In this document: positions 26,360 to 36,235 of the stretch, in pieces | Numbering within the stretch: position 1 is the first letter of the stretch | Layout of the letters: the number at the start of each line of letters is the position of its first letter | Assembly (NCBI GenBank): GCA_016841245.1 | Contig: JAENZN010000008.1 | Location: forward strand, 78,204-142,203 | DNA from: Syntrophomonas sp. | GTDB lineage: Bacteria; Bacillota; Syntrophomonadia; Syntrophomonadales; Syntrophomonadaceae | Reading direction: 5' to 3' | DNA length: 64,000 nucleotides | Notes under the pieces: model-generated | Seen by the model: the letters and a program-made list of their open reading frames with translations, nothing else | The model's database searches: none | Told to the model about the DNA's origin: nothing | Made by a program: the position numbers and the translations under genes

Positions 26360-26557
26360 TCAAGAATATGTATAAATATGCCGGCGACTGTCTGCGGAGC
26401 ATCGAGCAACACCCTGCGAAGTCGACTGAACAAAAAAAGACGAGCGCCACGGACAGCGCGGGACCGCAGTTGAGCACAGATGCGAATCTGCGGTGTCCCC
26501 CTTGGAGCCAGGATGGTTGGTGTTGCCCATGCCTCGAATACGGTATATTTATACATG
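26360..26557 (+). repeat. MITE-like family B element with structured core (copy 2)
   Basis: The ends are inverted, ATGTATAAATATGCCG at 26368-26383 against CGGTATATTTATACAT at 26541-26556. The interior holds stems CAACACC/GGTGTTG (26407-26413 with 26519-26525), GCGC/GCGC (26444-26447 with 26456-26459) and CCGCAG/CTGCGG (26464-26469 with 26488-26493). The same three stems occur at 53.4 kb with compensating changes. Whether it is transcribed is unknown. The rest of the 26150-26698 gap shows only a GC-rich hairpin near 26280-26316. Confidence 0.65.
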
Positions 26558-26698
26558 CACTAATACATTAACCGACTTTTCCCGAGGAAACTAATTAAGC
26601 CCCCATTCGGGAGCCAATTAGTGGATTTTATACCTTTAAGATTTTGGTATTACTTTATTAATGATTCGCTACTTTTCCGCTACGACGTTGGCAAATGC

Positions 26699-27166
26699 CT
26701 ACAATTCTGAGTTGGTGCTTTTTGGGTGCGAGGATTTTTCATTTGCTCTTTCCCGGCTGCTGAAATCTTCCTCATCATAAGTTTCAAAATCAAACGATCC
26801 GTCATTTATATAGACCACTGTATTACAGTTAGGGCAGGTTATTTCCAATACATCTTCATCATCTAAAATGCAGGTTTCAAAATACAGCTGCTCTCCACAA
26901 TTCAGACATTTTAATTCTACAATATCCTGATCATCGGTTTCTGTCCCCCAGATTTTTTCTTCTAATTCCAGTATCTCATCATCCATATCATCCATATATT
27001 CTTGTAAACTTCCTATTTCCTGCTGCATGGCCTCAACAATATCGGCCATCTCCTCCATCACCTGCAGCATCCCGGAGATAATTTTACCGTTAGGTCCAGA
27101 ATCGCTTACATTTAATCCCTCATATAAACCCTGCAGATAACTGACTTTTTCCGTTATGGCTTTCAT
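26699..27166 (-). CDS. CD1247-type zinc-ribbon protein
   Basis: A 155-residue acidic protein. Residues 1-75 are a helical N-terminal domain (MKAITEKVSYLQGLYEGLNV, then coiled coil MEEMADIVEAMQQEIGSLQEYMDDMDDEI), resembling the N-terminal domain of clostridial CD1247-like proteins. Residues 90-125 form a zinc ribbon with CLNCGEQLYFE and CPNCNTVVYIN. The tail is low complexity. The function is unknown. It lies upstream of a family A fragment and efp, with AGGGGGAT before the ATG. Confidence 0.75.
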   Translation of the reverse strand: MKAITEKVSYLQGLYEGLNVSDSGPNGKIISGMLQVMEEMADIVEAMQQEIGSLQEYMDDMDDEILELEEKIWGTETDDQDIVELKCLNCGEQLYFETCILDDEDVLEITCPNCNTVVYINDGSFDFETYDEEDFSSRERANEKSSHPKSTNSEL

Positions 27167-27324
27167 TTATATCCCCCTTCACCAAATATCCAAGCTTAAG
27201 AATTTGGTGTTATTATTAGCAAGATTAGATATAAATAAACCTATTATAAATCAATGCTTGACAAGAAGTGTAGGCCAAGATGACAGCGCTAAGGATTATG
27301 GCATAAAAAGGCCCTTACAGGACC

Positions 27325-27425
27325 ACAATTTGGCTCACTTCGCTCGAAATAATAAAGAAGTCCGCTCAGTCGATGTACTGATGTACAGCCTCTACCGCGA
27401 ACTTCTTAACATTATGAGCTCTAAG
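27325..27425. repeat. Partial family A repeat (central hairpin only)
   Basis: Contains ACAATTTGGCTCACTTCGCT, then AATAATAAAGAAGTCCGCTC, the GATGTAC / GTAC apex and CCGCGAACTTCTTA, matching the core of the copy at 13.3-13.5 kb. The outer AAAGTGAATATC and TCTGTCATCGG parts are absent. It lies between efp and the zinc-ribbon gene. Confidence 0.65.
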
Positions 27426-27512
27426 CGAACACTAAATTGCAACTTTAATTGTGTTATAGCCTGGAGAGTGGATATACCCGGTCTCCTCTATAATTTAGTT
27501 ATAAATTTCTGC

Positions 27513-28070
27513 CTAAGCACGTTCCATATACTGCCCGGTTCTGGTATCAATCCGCAGCCGATCTCCCTCTTCAATGAAGAGAGGAACTTGTACTACCGCT
27601 CCTGTTTCCAGGGTGGCATTTTTAGTGGCTCCAGTAGCAGTATCTCCTTTTATGCCAGGTTCCGTTTCTACCACCTGCAATTCTACAAAATTGGGAAGTT
27701 CTAATCCGATTATATTCCCCCGGAATACCAGCACCTGTATATTCATGTTCTCCAGCAGCCATTTGACCCCATCACCTATCTGATCTTTACTTATACTTAT
27801 CTGATCATAGTTCTCATTATCCATGCAGACATAGCCTTCTCCATCATTATAAAGATACTGCATTTCTCTGCGATCCACATGAGCTCTGGGTAACTTCTCT
27901 CCACCGCGGAAGGTTTTTTCAACCGTTCCACCGGTTTGAACATTTTTCAGCTTGGCTCTTACGAATGCTGCACCTTTTCCCGGCTTCACATGCTGAAATT
28001 CAACCACTTGAAAGGCTGCACCGTCTATCTCCACTGTTACACCAGTTTTAAAATCATTGACTGATATCAT
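27513..28070 (-). CDS. efp: Elongation factor P
   Basis: Translation factor that helps ribosomes through polyproline stretches. The 185 residues form the three beta-barrel domains of EF-P. The conserved loop [19 protein letters not shown], with the modifiable Lys after VKPG, is near residue 32. The C-terminal signature [11 protein letters not shown] closes the protein. GGAGGGATAAA precedes the ATG, which overlaps the aminopeptidase stop by 4 nt. The pepP-efp order is common in Firmicutes. Confidence 0.97.
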   Translation of the reverse strand: MISVNDFKTGVTVEIDGAAFQVVEFQHVKPGKGAAFVRAKLKNVQTGGTVEKTFRGGEKLPRAHVDRREMQYLYNDGEGYVCMDNENYDQISISKDQIGDGVKWLLENMNIQVLVFRGNIIGLELPNFVELQVVETEPGIKGDTATGATKNATLETGAVVQVPLFIEEGDRLRIDTRTGQYMERA

Positions 28071-29146
28071 TTTATCCCTCCATCAATAATTAATAATTCC
28101 TTATCTGAATGAGTTATTATCTCACAACCTCCATCCTTTACAATTACGGTATCCTCTATACGAATTCCTCCCCATCCTGAAATATATATTCCTGGTTCAA
28201 TGGTGATAACCATATTTTTTCTTAAGATTTCACTGCTGCTGAAAGACACCCGGGGGGCTTCGTGGATTTCCAGACCAACCCCATGACCGGTACCGTGTAT
28301 AAAATATTTATCTAAAGCATACTTTTTCAGACAGTTTCTAACCGTCTGATCTATTTCTTTACACGATACCCCTTCCCTCACCATACTTAATCCGGTAATC
28401 TGAGCTTCTAATACCATACGGTATTTATCTTTCAGATTCTGATCAGCCTTTGCTACAGCAATGGTCCTGGTCATATCACTGGCATAACCTTTAAGAAAGC
28501 CACCATAATCCAAAGTTAACATATCTCCTGGCCGGATTAGCTTATCCCCCGGATGACCATGCGGCAGAGCCGCATTATCCCCAGAAACGCTTATGGTATC
28601 AAAAGATTCTTTATCACAACCAAATTCCTTTAAATAATATACAATCTGGTTGGCGATATGTTTTTCACTAAGCTCTGCTCGGATTATGCGGCAAATTTCA
28701 TCATAGACACGATCACCTATATGGGCAGCCTGTCTTAAATAATCCAGCTCCTCTTCATCTTTGATCAACCTTAATTCTTCCACTAATCCGCTCAAGGGAA
28801 TGAGCTGACCAATCAAATTCTTATTTAGTTCCATATACTCATAGTGTGTAACAAATTGGCTTTCAAAACCGATACGTTTATACAGTCTGCTCAAGTTTAT
28901 TAACTCTTCACGGCCAGGTGGTTTTTCCAGACGCAGATCCCAGCCCGGACATTCTCTTTGGACTTGTTCTGTATACCTCGAATCCGTGAAAATGTATTGG
29001 TTTTGGCTGCTTAGCAGCAGCACCGCATCGCTCCCGCCAGTAAAGCCAGACAAATATCTGATATTTTCCGGTTTGCTTACCAGTATAGCATCCAGCTTAT
29101 TTTCTTCTAATTTATAACGAATTCTATCAATTCGATTATCGTGCAT
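28067..29146 (-). CDS. Xaa-Pro aminopeptidase-like M24 metallopeptidase
   Basis: Creatinase-fold peptidase predicted to remove N-terminal residues ahead of proline. The N-terminal non-catalytic domain spans about 1-125. In the catalytic domain the five dinuclear metal ligands are visible: Asp in LTLDYGG, Asp in SDMTRTIAV, His in [14 protein letters not shown], Glu in ITIEPGIYI and Glu in IRIEDTV. I start it at ATG 29146, with GAGG 8-9 nt upstream, giving 359 residues; earlier ATGs lie within aroQ coding sequence. It overlaps aroQ by 11 nt and efp by 4 nt, so the three are coupled. Confidence 0.93.
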   Translation of the reverse strand: MHDNRIDRIRYKLEENKLDAILVSKPENIRYLSGFTGGSDAVLLLSSQNQYIFTDSRYTEQVQRECPGWDLRLEKPPGREELINLSRLYKRIGFESQFVTHYEYMELNKNLIGQLIPLSGLVEELRLIKDEEELDYLRQAAHIGDRVYDEICRIIRAELSEKHIANQIVYYLKEFGCDKESFDTISVSGDNAALPHGHPGDKLIRPGDMLTLDYGGFLKGYASDMTRTIAVAKADQNLKDKYRMVLEAQITGLSMVREGVSCKEIDQTVRNCLKKYALDKYFIHGTGHGVGLEIHEAPRVSFSSSEILRKNMVITIEPGIYISGWGGIRIEDTVIVKDGGCEIITHSDKELLIIDGGIK

Positions 29147-29600
29147 CCTGTTCCTCATTTTCACCCAGAAGTATTTCACATGCTGCTAATAAAGCCATTT
29201 TATAACTTAATCCACCCAGTCCGCATATTTTTCCTGCTGCAATGGGAGATAGCAAGGAATTCTGGCGGAATGGTTCTCGGGCATCAACATTAGAAAGATG
29301 GACTTCAATAAAGGGGATTTTCACTGCTTTTAAGGCATCATAAATGGCAATGCTGTAATGGGTATATGCCGCGGCATTAATGAGCAGATAATCAGCATCC
29401 CCTCTGGCAGAATGTATTTTATCGATTAAAGCCCCTTCATGATTTGATTGAAAGAATTCAATATCGATACCTTTTTCCAAAGCCATGACCTTTAGATCCT
29501 TGTTAATTTCTTCCAGGGTTGCAGTTCCGTATATCTCCTTTTCCCTTTGGCCTAAAAGGTTGAGATTCGGTCCATTTATAACCAGTATCTTATAATTCAA
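29136..29600 (-). CDS. aroQ: Type II 3-dehydroquinate dehydratase
   Basis: Third step of the shikimate pathway: dehydrates 3-dehydroquinate to 3-dehydroshikimate. The 154 residues are the standard type II length. Motifs: VINGPNLNLLGQREKEIYG with the catalytic Arg/Tyr lid, FFQSNHEGALIDKIH, LLINAAAYTHYSIAIYDAL with the active His, and PFIEVHLSNVDAREPFR. It is separated from the aroEC-K-B cluster at 54-58.6 kb by about 25 kb, and leads the pepP-efp operon as in many Firmicutes. Confidence 0.97.
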   Translation of the reverse strand: MNYKILVINGPNLNLLGQREKEIYGTATLEEINKDLKVMALEKGIDIEFFQSNHEGALIDKIHSARGDADYLLINAAAYTHYSIAIYDALKAVKIPFIEVHLSNVDAREPFRQNSLLSPIAAGKICGLGGLSYKMALLAACEILLGENEEQDAR

Positions 29601-29616
29601 AACATTCTCCTCCTTA

Positions 29617-30954
29617 CTACTCTCCAGCTATACTCAATTCTTTAATTCTTATACTGGGGGAGCCTTTGCCACCATAAAACCTGAAATTCGATGCTGCAGC
29701 ATCAATATTCTGTAAAAACTCAGCCATATTACCGGCTATAGTTACCCCTCGAACCGGATAGGTTAAGATCCCATTTTCAATCATAATGCCTGCTGCTCCT
29801 ACTGAAAAATCCCCGGATATTGGATTAGCAGTATGCATTCCCATAACTTCAGTTACATAAAAGCCTCTATCAATTCCATCTATCAAGCTATCCTTATTAT
29901 CTCTTCCTGGGGCAATAATAAAATTTGTACTTCCCACCGAAGACAGCCCTCTAAAAGATCCCCTCTGGGCATTACCGGTGGACACAACCCGATCCTTTTG
30001 GGCGGTATAAGTATTGTGCAGATAAGTATATAAAATACCGTTTTCTATTACAATTTTTTTCTGGGCTGGAACCCCTTCACTGTCGAATAGACCGCTGGCT
30101 ATACCTTCCTCTAAAGTAGCATCATCAATAATAGTGCACCAGGGTGATGCTACCTGTTCTCCAATTTTGCCAGCGAACATGGATTTACCTTTCTGTACTG
30201 CTTCTGCATTTACCATCGATGCAATTATCCCAGAAAATCTGGTCGCAACATAGGGGTCTAATATTACCGGCATCCGTCCCGACCTGATAGTTCTCGCATT
30301 CAGAGCCCTGATAGCATTGATCGCTGCTTCTTTACCTACCAGAGCAGCTGATAAGTCTTTCACTTTTCTGACTGACATGGCAGAAAACCCATTTTGGGCA
30401 TCATTATCGTCTTCGGCTACCAGGAAAATATATATGCCGCTGAAGTTACCTGTTTCATAAGCGTATAAACCTTTGCTGTTCATTATTAAGTTACAGTATT
30501 CTAAATCATCATAACCAGATCTTTCTATGATCGAAATGCGCATATCTACACTTTTCGCACAACGTTCTACCGATCTGGCTATCTCAATTTTTTCTTCCAG
30601 GCTCATAGCTGCAGTATCCTGATCAAACAACTGGATGTCAGGATATACTGCTTTTTCAGGTAGGATCTGGTATTCATCCTGAGTCGTGAATACTGAAATA
30701 CTGATGGCATCCTGAACCGCATTCTTGACTGCCTTATCGGATAAATCGCTGGTAAATGCAAAACCCGTTCGCCCGTCTTTAATAACCCTTATACCCAGCC
30801 CGGTTTCCTCAGCCTGCTTTAATGTCTCTACCCGGCCTTCAACAATTTCTATACTTAGTTCTTTAGCCTGCATGAGAAAAGCTTCTGCTTCTACCCCCCT
30901 ATGCACAGCTTCATTAAGAGTTTTTTCCCCTACCGTTCTAAGAATTTGTTCCAT
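29617..30954 (-). CDS. pmbA: TldE/PmbA family metalloprotease partner
   Basis: TldE-like subunit that works with TldD as a heterodimeric protease on unstructured peptides. It lacks the TldD zinc motif, as usual for the family. Recognisable segments are ETGLGIRVIKDGRTGFAFTSD (N-terminal half), GRMPVILDPYVATRF and TGNAQRGSFRG, followed by SGDFSVGAAGIMIENG. I start it at ATG 30954, with GGAGG 8 nt upstream, giving 445 residues; a TTG six codons earlier overlaps the ribosome binding site. It follows tldD by about 200 nt in which I see no feature. Confidence 0.93.
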   Translation of the reverse strand: MEQILRTVGEKTLNEAVHRGVEAEAFLMQAKELSIEIVEGRVETLKQAEETGLGIRVIKDGRTGFAFTSDLSDKAVKNAVQDAISISVFTTQDEYQILPEKAVYPDIQLFDQDTAAMSLEEKIEIARSVERCAKSVDMRISIIERSGYDDLEYCNLIMNSKGLYAYETGNFSGIYIFLVAEDDNDAQNGFSAMSVRKVKDLSAALVGKEAAINAIRALNARTIRSGRMPVILDPYVATRFSGIIASMVNAEAVQKGKSMFAGKIGEQVASPWCTIIDDATLEEGIASGLFDSEGVPAQKKIVIENGILYTYLHNTYTAQKDRVVSTGNAQRGSFRGLSSVGSTNFIIAPGRDNKDSLIDGIDRGFYVTEVMGMHTANPISGDFSVGAAGIMIENGILTYPVRGVTIAGNMAEFLQNIDAAASNFRFYGGKGSPSIRIKELSIAGE

Positions 30955-31158
30955 AATTATGGCCTCCAACATCCTAATTAATTCAACTTTCCCCCTTGAT
31001 ATCTAAGCAAGGATGAAACTTGGTAACGCAAGGAAGGAAATCGGCATTCTGTAGTTAAAAATATGTTTTGTCCATACATGCTAATAACATTAAGGTGTTC
31101 TTGTTAGCTGGGAAAGTTGAGTTGTCGTATTATAAAACCAGCTTGTAACTGTCATCTT

Positions 31159-32562
31159 CTAGTTTCCAGGGGCCAGCGCAGTACCCCCGACGGTTAACTC
31201 CTTTATACGAATGGTAGGCTGGGCGTCTGCTACCGGTACCCCTTGTCCATCTTTGCCACAAACTCCTATACTAAATCCCAGGTCATGGCCCACTTTATCT
31301 ATATTATCTAATGCCAGAGGCCCATTCCCGGAAAGAGTTGCCCCCCGGACCGGGTGTTTTATTTTCCCATCTTGAATTAAATATCCTTCCTGAACGTCAA
31401 ATACAAAATCGCCATTGGTGGTATTAACCTGACCGCCGCCCATCTTCTTAACCAGTAAGCCCTGATTGGTGGCTGCAATAATCTCTTCCGGATTATCTCT
31501 CCCCGGTGATATCAGAGTATTACTCATGCGCACCACCGGCTTATGCTGATAAGATTCCCGGCGGCCATTTCCGGTTGATACTCGCCCATCTTTTTGGGCT
31601 GTCAACCTATCATATAAATAATTCTTAAGTATCCCATCTTCTATCAATACCGTCCTCTGACCCGGGGTGCCCTCATCATCAAAACTGAATGATCCATATT
31701 TATTACCCATAGTAGCGTCATCAATTACACTTACACATGGTGCAGCTACTTGCACTCCCAGTTTGTTGCGATATACGGAGAGTCCTTTTTGGACAAGATC
31801 TGCTTCCAAGCCATGCCCGCATGCTTCATGCACCATAGTACCACCTGCTTCAGAAGACATAACGACAGGCATTCTTCCTGCCGGGGCCGGTTTAGCAGAT
31901 AGCATCCGTACTGAAAATTCAGCGGCTTTTACGGCCATATCATCAAAGTCGACCTGTTCCAGCAGCTCCCAACCACAAACCCCACCAGCCGACTCATATC
32001 CAGTTTGTATTATCCCTTTACTTTCTGATACGGCGTTTACCAGTAACCTCACCCGACTCCTGTCATCTTCGATGTATTCTCCTATGCTGTTGGCTATCTG
32101 TATCTTTTTGTGTACATCAGCAGCAGCTACTGTGACTTGACGAATCAACCTGGATACCAGGCGGGCAGCCTGATTAGCCTGAAGAACATATTGAATCTTT
32201 TCTTCGAAAGCCACCTTCTCAGGCAAACGCTGATAGTTAATATGAAAAACAGCTTCCTGATTAACAAGATTTATGGGCTGCGGCAAAGTAAAAGGTTCTC
32301 CATGAAAGGCATTCCGGGCAATGGAAGCAGCTTTAATAAGCCCATTCCTGCTGAGATCATTAGTATAGACGTAAGCGGTATTATAGTCCTTAACCACCCG
32401 GATTCCTGCTCCTCTTTCTCTCCCGCTGTAAACTTTCTCTATCTGGTCATCCTCACAAAAAATATTGCTGGCCTGTTTTTCTTCTACATATATCTCAACC
32501 AAATCAATACCTTTACTATAAGTAAATTGGACTACTTCTGCCAGCAGACTCCTATCTATCAT
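31159..32562 (-). CDS. tldD: TldD metalloprotease
   Basis: Zinc protease subunit of the TldD/TldE pair. The 467 residues include the active-site motif HEACGHGLEADL (HExxxH) near residue 248, preceded by MSSEAGGTMV. The substrate-channel motifs GTPGQRTVLIEDGILKNYLYD and TTNGDFVFDVQEGYLI are also present, as is the C-terminal GKDGQGVPVADAQPTIRI. GGAGGTAGAAG precedes the ATG. It is transcribed with pmbA. In other bacteria the pair matures modified peptides and degrades unfolded polypeptides; no peptide precursor gene is obvious nearby. Confidence 0.95.
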   Translation of the reverse strand: MIDRSLLAEVVQFTYSKGIDLVEIYVEEKQASNIFCEDDQIEKVYSGRERGAGIRVVKDYNTAYVYTNDLSRNGLIKAASIARNAFHGEPFTLPQPINLVNQEAVFHINYQRLPEKVAFEEKIQYVLQANQAARLVSRLIRQVTVAAADVHKKIQIANSIGEYIEDDRSRVRLLVNAVSESKGIIQTGYESAGGVCGWELLEQVDFDDMAVKAAEFSVRMLSAKPAPAGRMPVVMSSEAGGTMVHEACGHGLEADLVQKGLSVYRNKLGVQVAAPCVSVIDDATMGNKYGSFSFDDEGTPGQRTVLIEDGILKNYLYDRLTAQKDGRVSTGNGRRESYQHKPVVRMSNTLISPGRDNPEEIIAATNQGLLVKKMGGGQVNTTNGDFVFDVQEGYLIQDGKIKHPVRGATLSGNGPLALDNIDKVGHDLGFSIGVCGKDGQGVPVADAQPTIRIKELTVGGTALAPGN

Positions 32563-32693
32563 CTTCTACCTCCAACACATACTTCTATCTTTATTCTCCG
32601 TTATACTTTATAAATCATTCATCTATGTACCTGGTACCAGCCTGTTCAATGCAAAAATAAAGATCTGAACAGATTTCGCCCCTCACCAACCAC

Positions 32694-33623
32694 TCACCGT
32701 TCTTCTCTATCATAGGAAAGTCCCAGCGCTTCTGGAGCTCCTGCATCCTGCCGCCTGCGAATGGTGACCAAAACCAAAACCAATATGGTAACTATATAAG
32801 GAAACATAACCAAAAAAAAGGACGATATGTGAATACCCATAGTCTGCAGTCTGAAGGTTAAGGCTTCAACTCCCCCAAAAAGATAGGCACCCAAAATAGC
32901 ACGAGTTGGGTTCCAAAGAGCAAATATTACCAGAGCCACCGCGATCCATCCCCTGCCAGCAGTCATATTCTGCTGCCAGGTAGGAGCATAGACCAGAGAA
33001 ATATATGCTCCACCCAGCCCTGCCAGCATGCCCCCTGAGATTGTACAAAAGTATCTGACTCGAGCAACATTTATACCTGCAGCATCAGCTGCCTGTGGAT
33101 TTTCGCCCACAGAGCGTATAGTAATTCCCCAGGAAGTTCTATATAAAACATACCACATACCTGCTGCCAAAATCATCGCCAGGAAAACCATTATATCATG
33201 CTGGAAAAAGATCGGCCCCAGAACTGGTATATCCTGCAGCACTGGTATATTTAGATCCTTAAACTGGTAGAGCATTGGTGCGCCCTCATAATTCTTGCCC
33301 AGAAATCCGCTCAAGCCGGTGCCGAATATAGTTAATGCCAGACCACTTACAACCTGATTCGCACGGAGACTAATAGTAACAACAGCATGCAGTGCAGCCA
33401 TAATACCACCTCCGACTAAAGCTCCTATAACCCCTAACCAGTGGTTGCCAGTATTAACAGTAACAATAAAACCCAGAACTGCTCCTACCAGCATCATTCC
33501 TTCAACTCCCAGATTTAAAATGCCTGATCTTTCTGTCAGCAGTTCACCTGCAGCTGCAAATAATATAGCAGTCCCAGCAGCAATAGATGCGGCAAGTAAA
33601 GCCGTCAGTGCAATAATATCCAC
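32694..33623 (-). CDS. ABC transporter permease, purine-nucleoside type (NupQ-like)
   Basis: Inner-membrane permease of the BPD_transp_2 family, 309 residues with eight to nine predicted helices. Family segments: LTERSGILNLGVEGMMLVGA near the N-terminus, and SVGENPQAADAAGINVARVRY, the coupling-helix region that contacts the ATPase. Its GTG start overlaps the stop of the other permease gene by one base. With the upstream permease, ATPase and BMP lipoprotein it makes a complete importer, most likely for nucleosides; a related simple-sugar substrate cannot be excluded. Confidence 0.92.
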   Translation of the reverse strand: MDIIALTALLAASIAAGTAILFAAAGELLTERSGILNLGVEGMMLVGAVLGFIVTVNTGNHWLGVIGALVGGGIMAALHAVVTISLRANQVVSGLALTIFGTGLSGFLGKNYEGAPMLYQFKDLNIPVLQDIPVLGPIFFQHDIMVFLAMILAAGMWYVLYRTSWGITIRSVGENPQAADAAGINVARVRYFCTISGGMLAGLGGAYISLVYAPTWQQNMTAGRGWIAVALVIFALWNPTRAILGAYLFGGVEALTFRLQTMGIHISSFFLVMFPYIVTILVLVLVTIRRRQDAGAPEALGLSYDREER

Positions 33624-34690
33624 TACCCAGCCTCCTCTTTAATAAGGATTATTCTATATTTGATAAACAACTCCCCGGCCAGCAGGAAAAATAAAACTAT
33701 ACCTTGAAATACTTGAGTTATAGCGAATGATACTCCCACTATTTGTATAGCATAACCGCCAACTATCAACGCACCAAACAAGAAAGCTACTAAAATAATT
33801 GCAAACGGGTTGAGGCGTGCTAACCATGCCACAATTATTGCGGTATAACCATATCCAGGTGATAAATCCTGCTGCAAGCGATGAGTGATCCCTGAAACCT
33901 CTATCATTCCTGCAATACCTGCAATACCGCCGCTGATAAGCATTACCAGCATTATATTTTTAGCAACATTTATTCCCGCATAGCGAGCAGCTGCCTGACT
34001 TTCTCCCAACACCCGAACTTCATAACCCCAGCGTGTATGCTGAATGAGGATGTAAATTATTACGGCTATTATTAAAGCAAATATTAACCCCAGATGTACC
34101 CTGCTGTCTCCCAGCACGGGCAGCTGAGCTCCTGATGGCAAGATAGGTGCTAACGGAAAACCCATACTTTTAGGATCTTTCCATGGACCAAAAACTAAAT
34201 AATCTACCCAGTAAATAGCCACATAGTTTAACATCAAGGTGATGATAGTCTCGTTCACCTGCCCATACGCTCTTAACATACCAGGAATAAATCCCCAGGC
34301 GGCTCCAGCTATAAAGCCGGCCAGCATTGTCAATGGAATCAGCAGGAAAGGGCTGCCATCACCAACAGCAACCGCAACCCCACTGGCAGCAAAAGCACCC
34401 ATATATATCTGGCCTTCAGCTCCTATATTCCATAACTTCATTTTAAACGCCAGCGAAACCGCCAAACCTGCCAGCATAAGCGGAATCGCTTTCACTATAG
34501 TTTCCGAAACTGCATAATAGGTACCCAGGGAACCACTGAACATTTTCCTGTATACTAAAGCTGGATTAAAACCAGCTAAATCTAATACCAGCCAACCCAG
34601 AACAAAAGCCATGATTATTGACAGAATCGGCGTCATCAGTCCCACTAGGGTTGAATTTTCTTCTCTCCTGATAAGTCTAAACTTCGGCAT
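33623..34690 (-). CDS. ABC transporter permease, purine-nucleoside type (NupP-like)
   Basis: Second permease of the importer, 355 residues with about ten helices. Markers are PLMLAGLAVSLAFKMKLWNIGAEGQIYMGA and the coupling-helix segment EVRVLGESQAAARYAGINVAKN. It overlaps the ATPase gene by 14 nt upstream and the other permease by one base downstream, so production of the three membrane-complex subunits is probably coupled. Confidence 0.92.
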   Translation of the reverse strand: MPKFRLIRREENSTLVGLMTPILSIIMAFVLGWLVLDLAGFNPALVYRKMFSGSLGTYYAVSETIVKAIPLMLAGLAVSLAFKMKLWNIGAEGQIYMGAFAASGVAVAVGDGSPFLLIPLTMLAGFIAGAAWGFIPGMLRAYGQVNETIITLMLNYVAIYWVDYLVFGPWKDPKSMGFPLAPILPSGAQLPVLGDSRVHLGLIFALIIAVIIYILIQHTRWGYEVRVLGESQAAARYAGINVAKNIMLVMLISGGIAGIAGMIEVSGITHRLQQDLSPGYGYTAIIVAWLARLNPFAIILVAFLFGALIVGGYAIQIVGVSFAITQVFQGIVLFFLLAGELFIKYRIILIKEEAG

Positions 34691-36212
34691 ATTGTTCTCC
34701 CATTACTTCTGCACCCAGCATAATAGATCCAATCTCATCAATGCTAGTATTTTCAACTTCAAGAATTTTTTTTATCGAGCCTTGATACATTACTGCAACT
34801 CTATCTGCAATTCTAAAAACGTCCTCCAAATCCTCCAGGATCAGCAAAATAGCAGTACCCTTTTCTCTTTCATGGAAAAACAAATTATATACATCTTCAG
34901 AAGCAGCTACATCTAACCCCCTTACCGGATACGCTGCAGCCAGCACCCTGGGATTGCCATCAATTTCTCTTCCCAACAGCAGCTTCTGTAGATTGCCACC
35001 GGAAAGGTAGTTAACCGGATGATGAATATCTGAACAGACAATATTATAATCGCTTATAATCTGCCTGGCATATTCTTTTATTTTCGGGTAATCCAATAAA
35101 AAACCTTTTTTAAATTCATCCTGCAAATAGCTGCGTAAAATGGAATTGTCCATAATACTTATATTCGGAACTAGTCCCATACCTATTCGGTCTTCGGGCA
35201 CAGTCCTTATACCTAATACAGCTCTTGCTTTCACATTATAATGTTGAATTTCTTCCCCTTCATATTCAATGCTGCCTGATTCAATTTCTCTTAAACCAGC
35301 AATAGCCTCAATTAATTCCTTTTGACCATTTCCTGCAACCCCGGCAATTGCCAGTATTTCACCTTTATATAGATTAAAACTCAAATTACTTACTGCTCGA
35401 TTTCCCCGAACTCCTTTAACATTAAGATTATCTACTGCTAATATTAACTCACCTATTTGCTTTTTTCCCTCCGCCTGTGAATGAACAATGTCCCGCCCAA
35501 CCATCATCCTGGTTAAGCTCTGCTTATCCAGCTCACTTATTTGCCCATCTCCTACTACTTTTCCACTGCGCAAAACTGTAACATAATCAGCTATTTCCAT
35601 GACCTCATCCAGCTTATGGGTTATTAAAACAACCCCCTTTCCCTGCTCTGCCATAGTGCGAAGAATTTTAAAGAGTTCTTTTACTTCGCCTGGAGTTAAA
35701 ACGGTAGTTGGTTCATCCATTATTAGAATTTCACAACCTCGATACAGCATCTTTAATATTTCTACTCTTTGCTGTTCTCCCAATGAAAGCTGATATATTT
35801 TATCAGCGGGGTTGATTTCCATACCAAAGCTGCTGGAAAAACTCCTGATATCACTTTCTATCTGCTCTTTGTTTATTCCAATTTTCTTATTTTTTGTTCC
35901 CAAAATTATATTCTCAGCAATAGTAAAATTGCTTACCAAACGAAAATGCTGATAAATCATTCCAATGCCCGCTTCAAGAGCATTGCCGGGCGAACGCAGT
36001 TTAACTGCCTCACCCTTTATTTTAATTTTACCGCTATCTGGCCGGTAGAGTCCTGCTAGGATACTCATTAGAGTAGATTTTCCAGCACCATTCTCTCCAA
36101 GCAGAGCATGAATTTCCCCGGGATAAACTTTAAAATTAATATTATCATTGGCAGAGACTCCTGGAAATCTTTTGCTTATACCACTCATTTCTATGGCTGG
36201 AATTCGTTTCAA
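34677..36212 (-). CDS. Tandem ABC ATPase of nucleoside importer (NupO-like)
   Basis: Double ATPase of 511 residues that powers the importer. Domain 1 (about 5-235): Walker A LLGENGAGKSTL, signature LSLGEQQRVEIL, Walker B ILIMDEPT. Domain 2 (about 255-500): degenerate P-loop AGVAGNGQKELIEAI, signature YLSGGNLQKLLLG and RGLDVAA, as is normal for the RbsA/BMP class. I start it at TTG 36212, with GGAGGG 9 nt upstream; the ATG seven codons earlier includes the ribosome binding site itself. A family A repeat separates it from the binding-protein gene. Confidence 0.94.
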   Translation of the reverse strand: MKRIPAIEMSGISKRFPGVSANDNINFKVYPGEIHALLGENGAGKSTLMSILAGLYRPDSGKIKIKGEAVKLRSPGNALEAGIGMIYQHFRLVSNFTIAENIILGTKNKKIGINKEQIESDIRSFSSSFGMEINPADKIYQLSLGEQQRVEILKMLYRGCEILIMDEPTTVLTPGEVKELFKILRTMAEQGKGVVLITHKLDEVMEIADYVTVLRSGKVVGDGQISELDKQSLTRMMVGRDIVHSQAEGKKQIGELILAVDNLNVKGVRGNRAVSNLSFNLYKGEILAIAGVAGNGQKELIEAIAGLREIESGSIEYEGEEIQHYNVKARAVLGIRTVPEDRIGMGLVPNISIMDNSILRSYLQDEFKKGFLLDYPKIKEYARQIISDYNIVCSDIHHPVNYLSGGNLQKLLLGREIDGNPRVLAAAYPVRGLDVAASEDVYNLFFHEREKGTAILLILEDLEDVFRIADRVAVMYQGSIKKILEVENTSIDEIGSIMLGAEVMGEQYAEV

Positions 36213-36235
36213 CAATAATCCCTCCAAAAACAAGG

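Noticed and set aside
26150..26360. Cyclic di-GMP riboswitch ahead of the HD-GYP gene
   Set aside because: The leader lacks the GEMM-I conserved core and tetraloop receptor; only a GC-rich hairpin is present.
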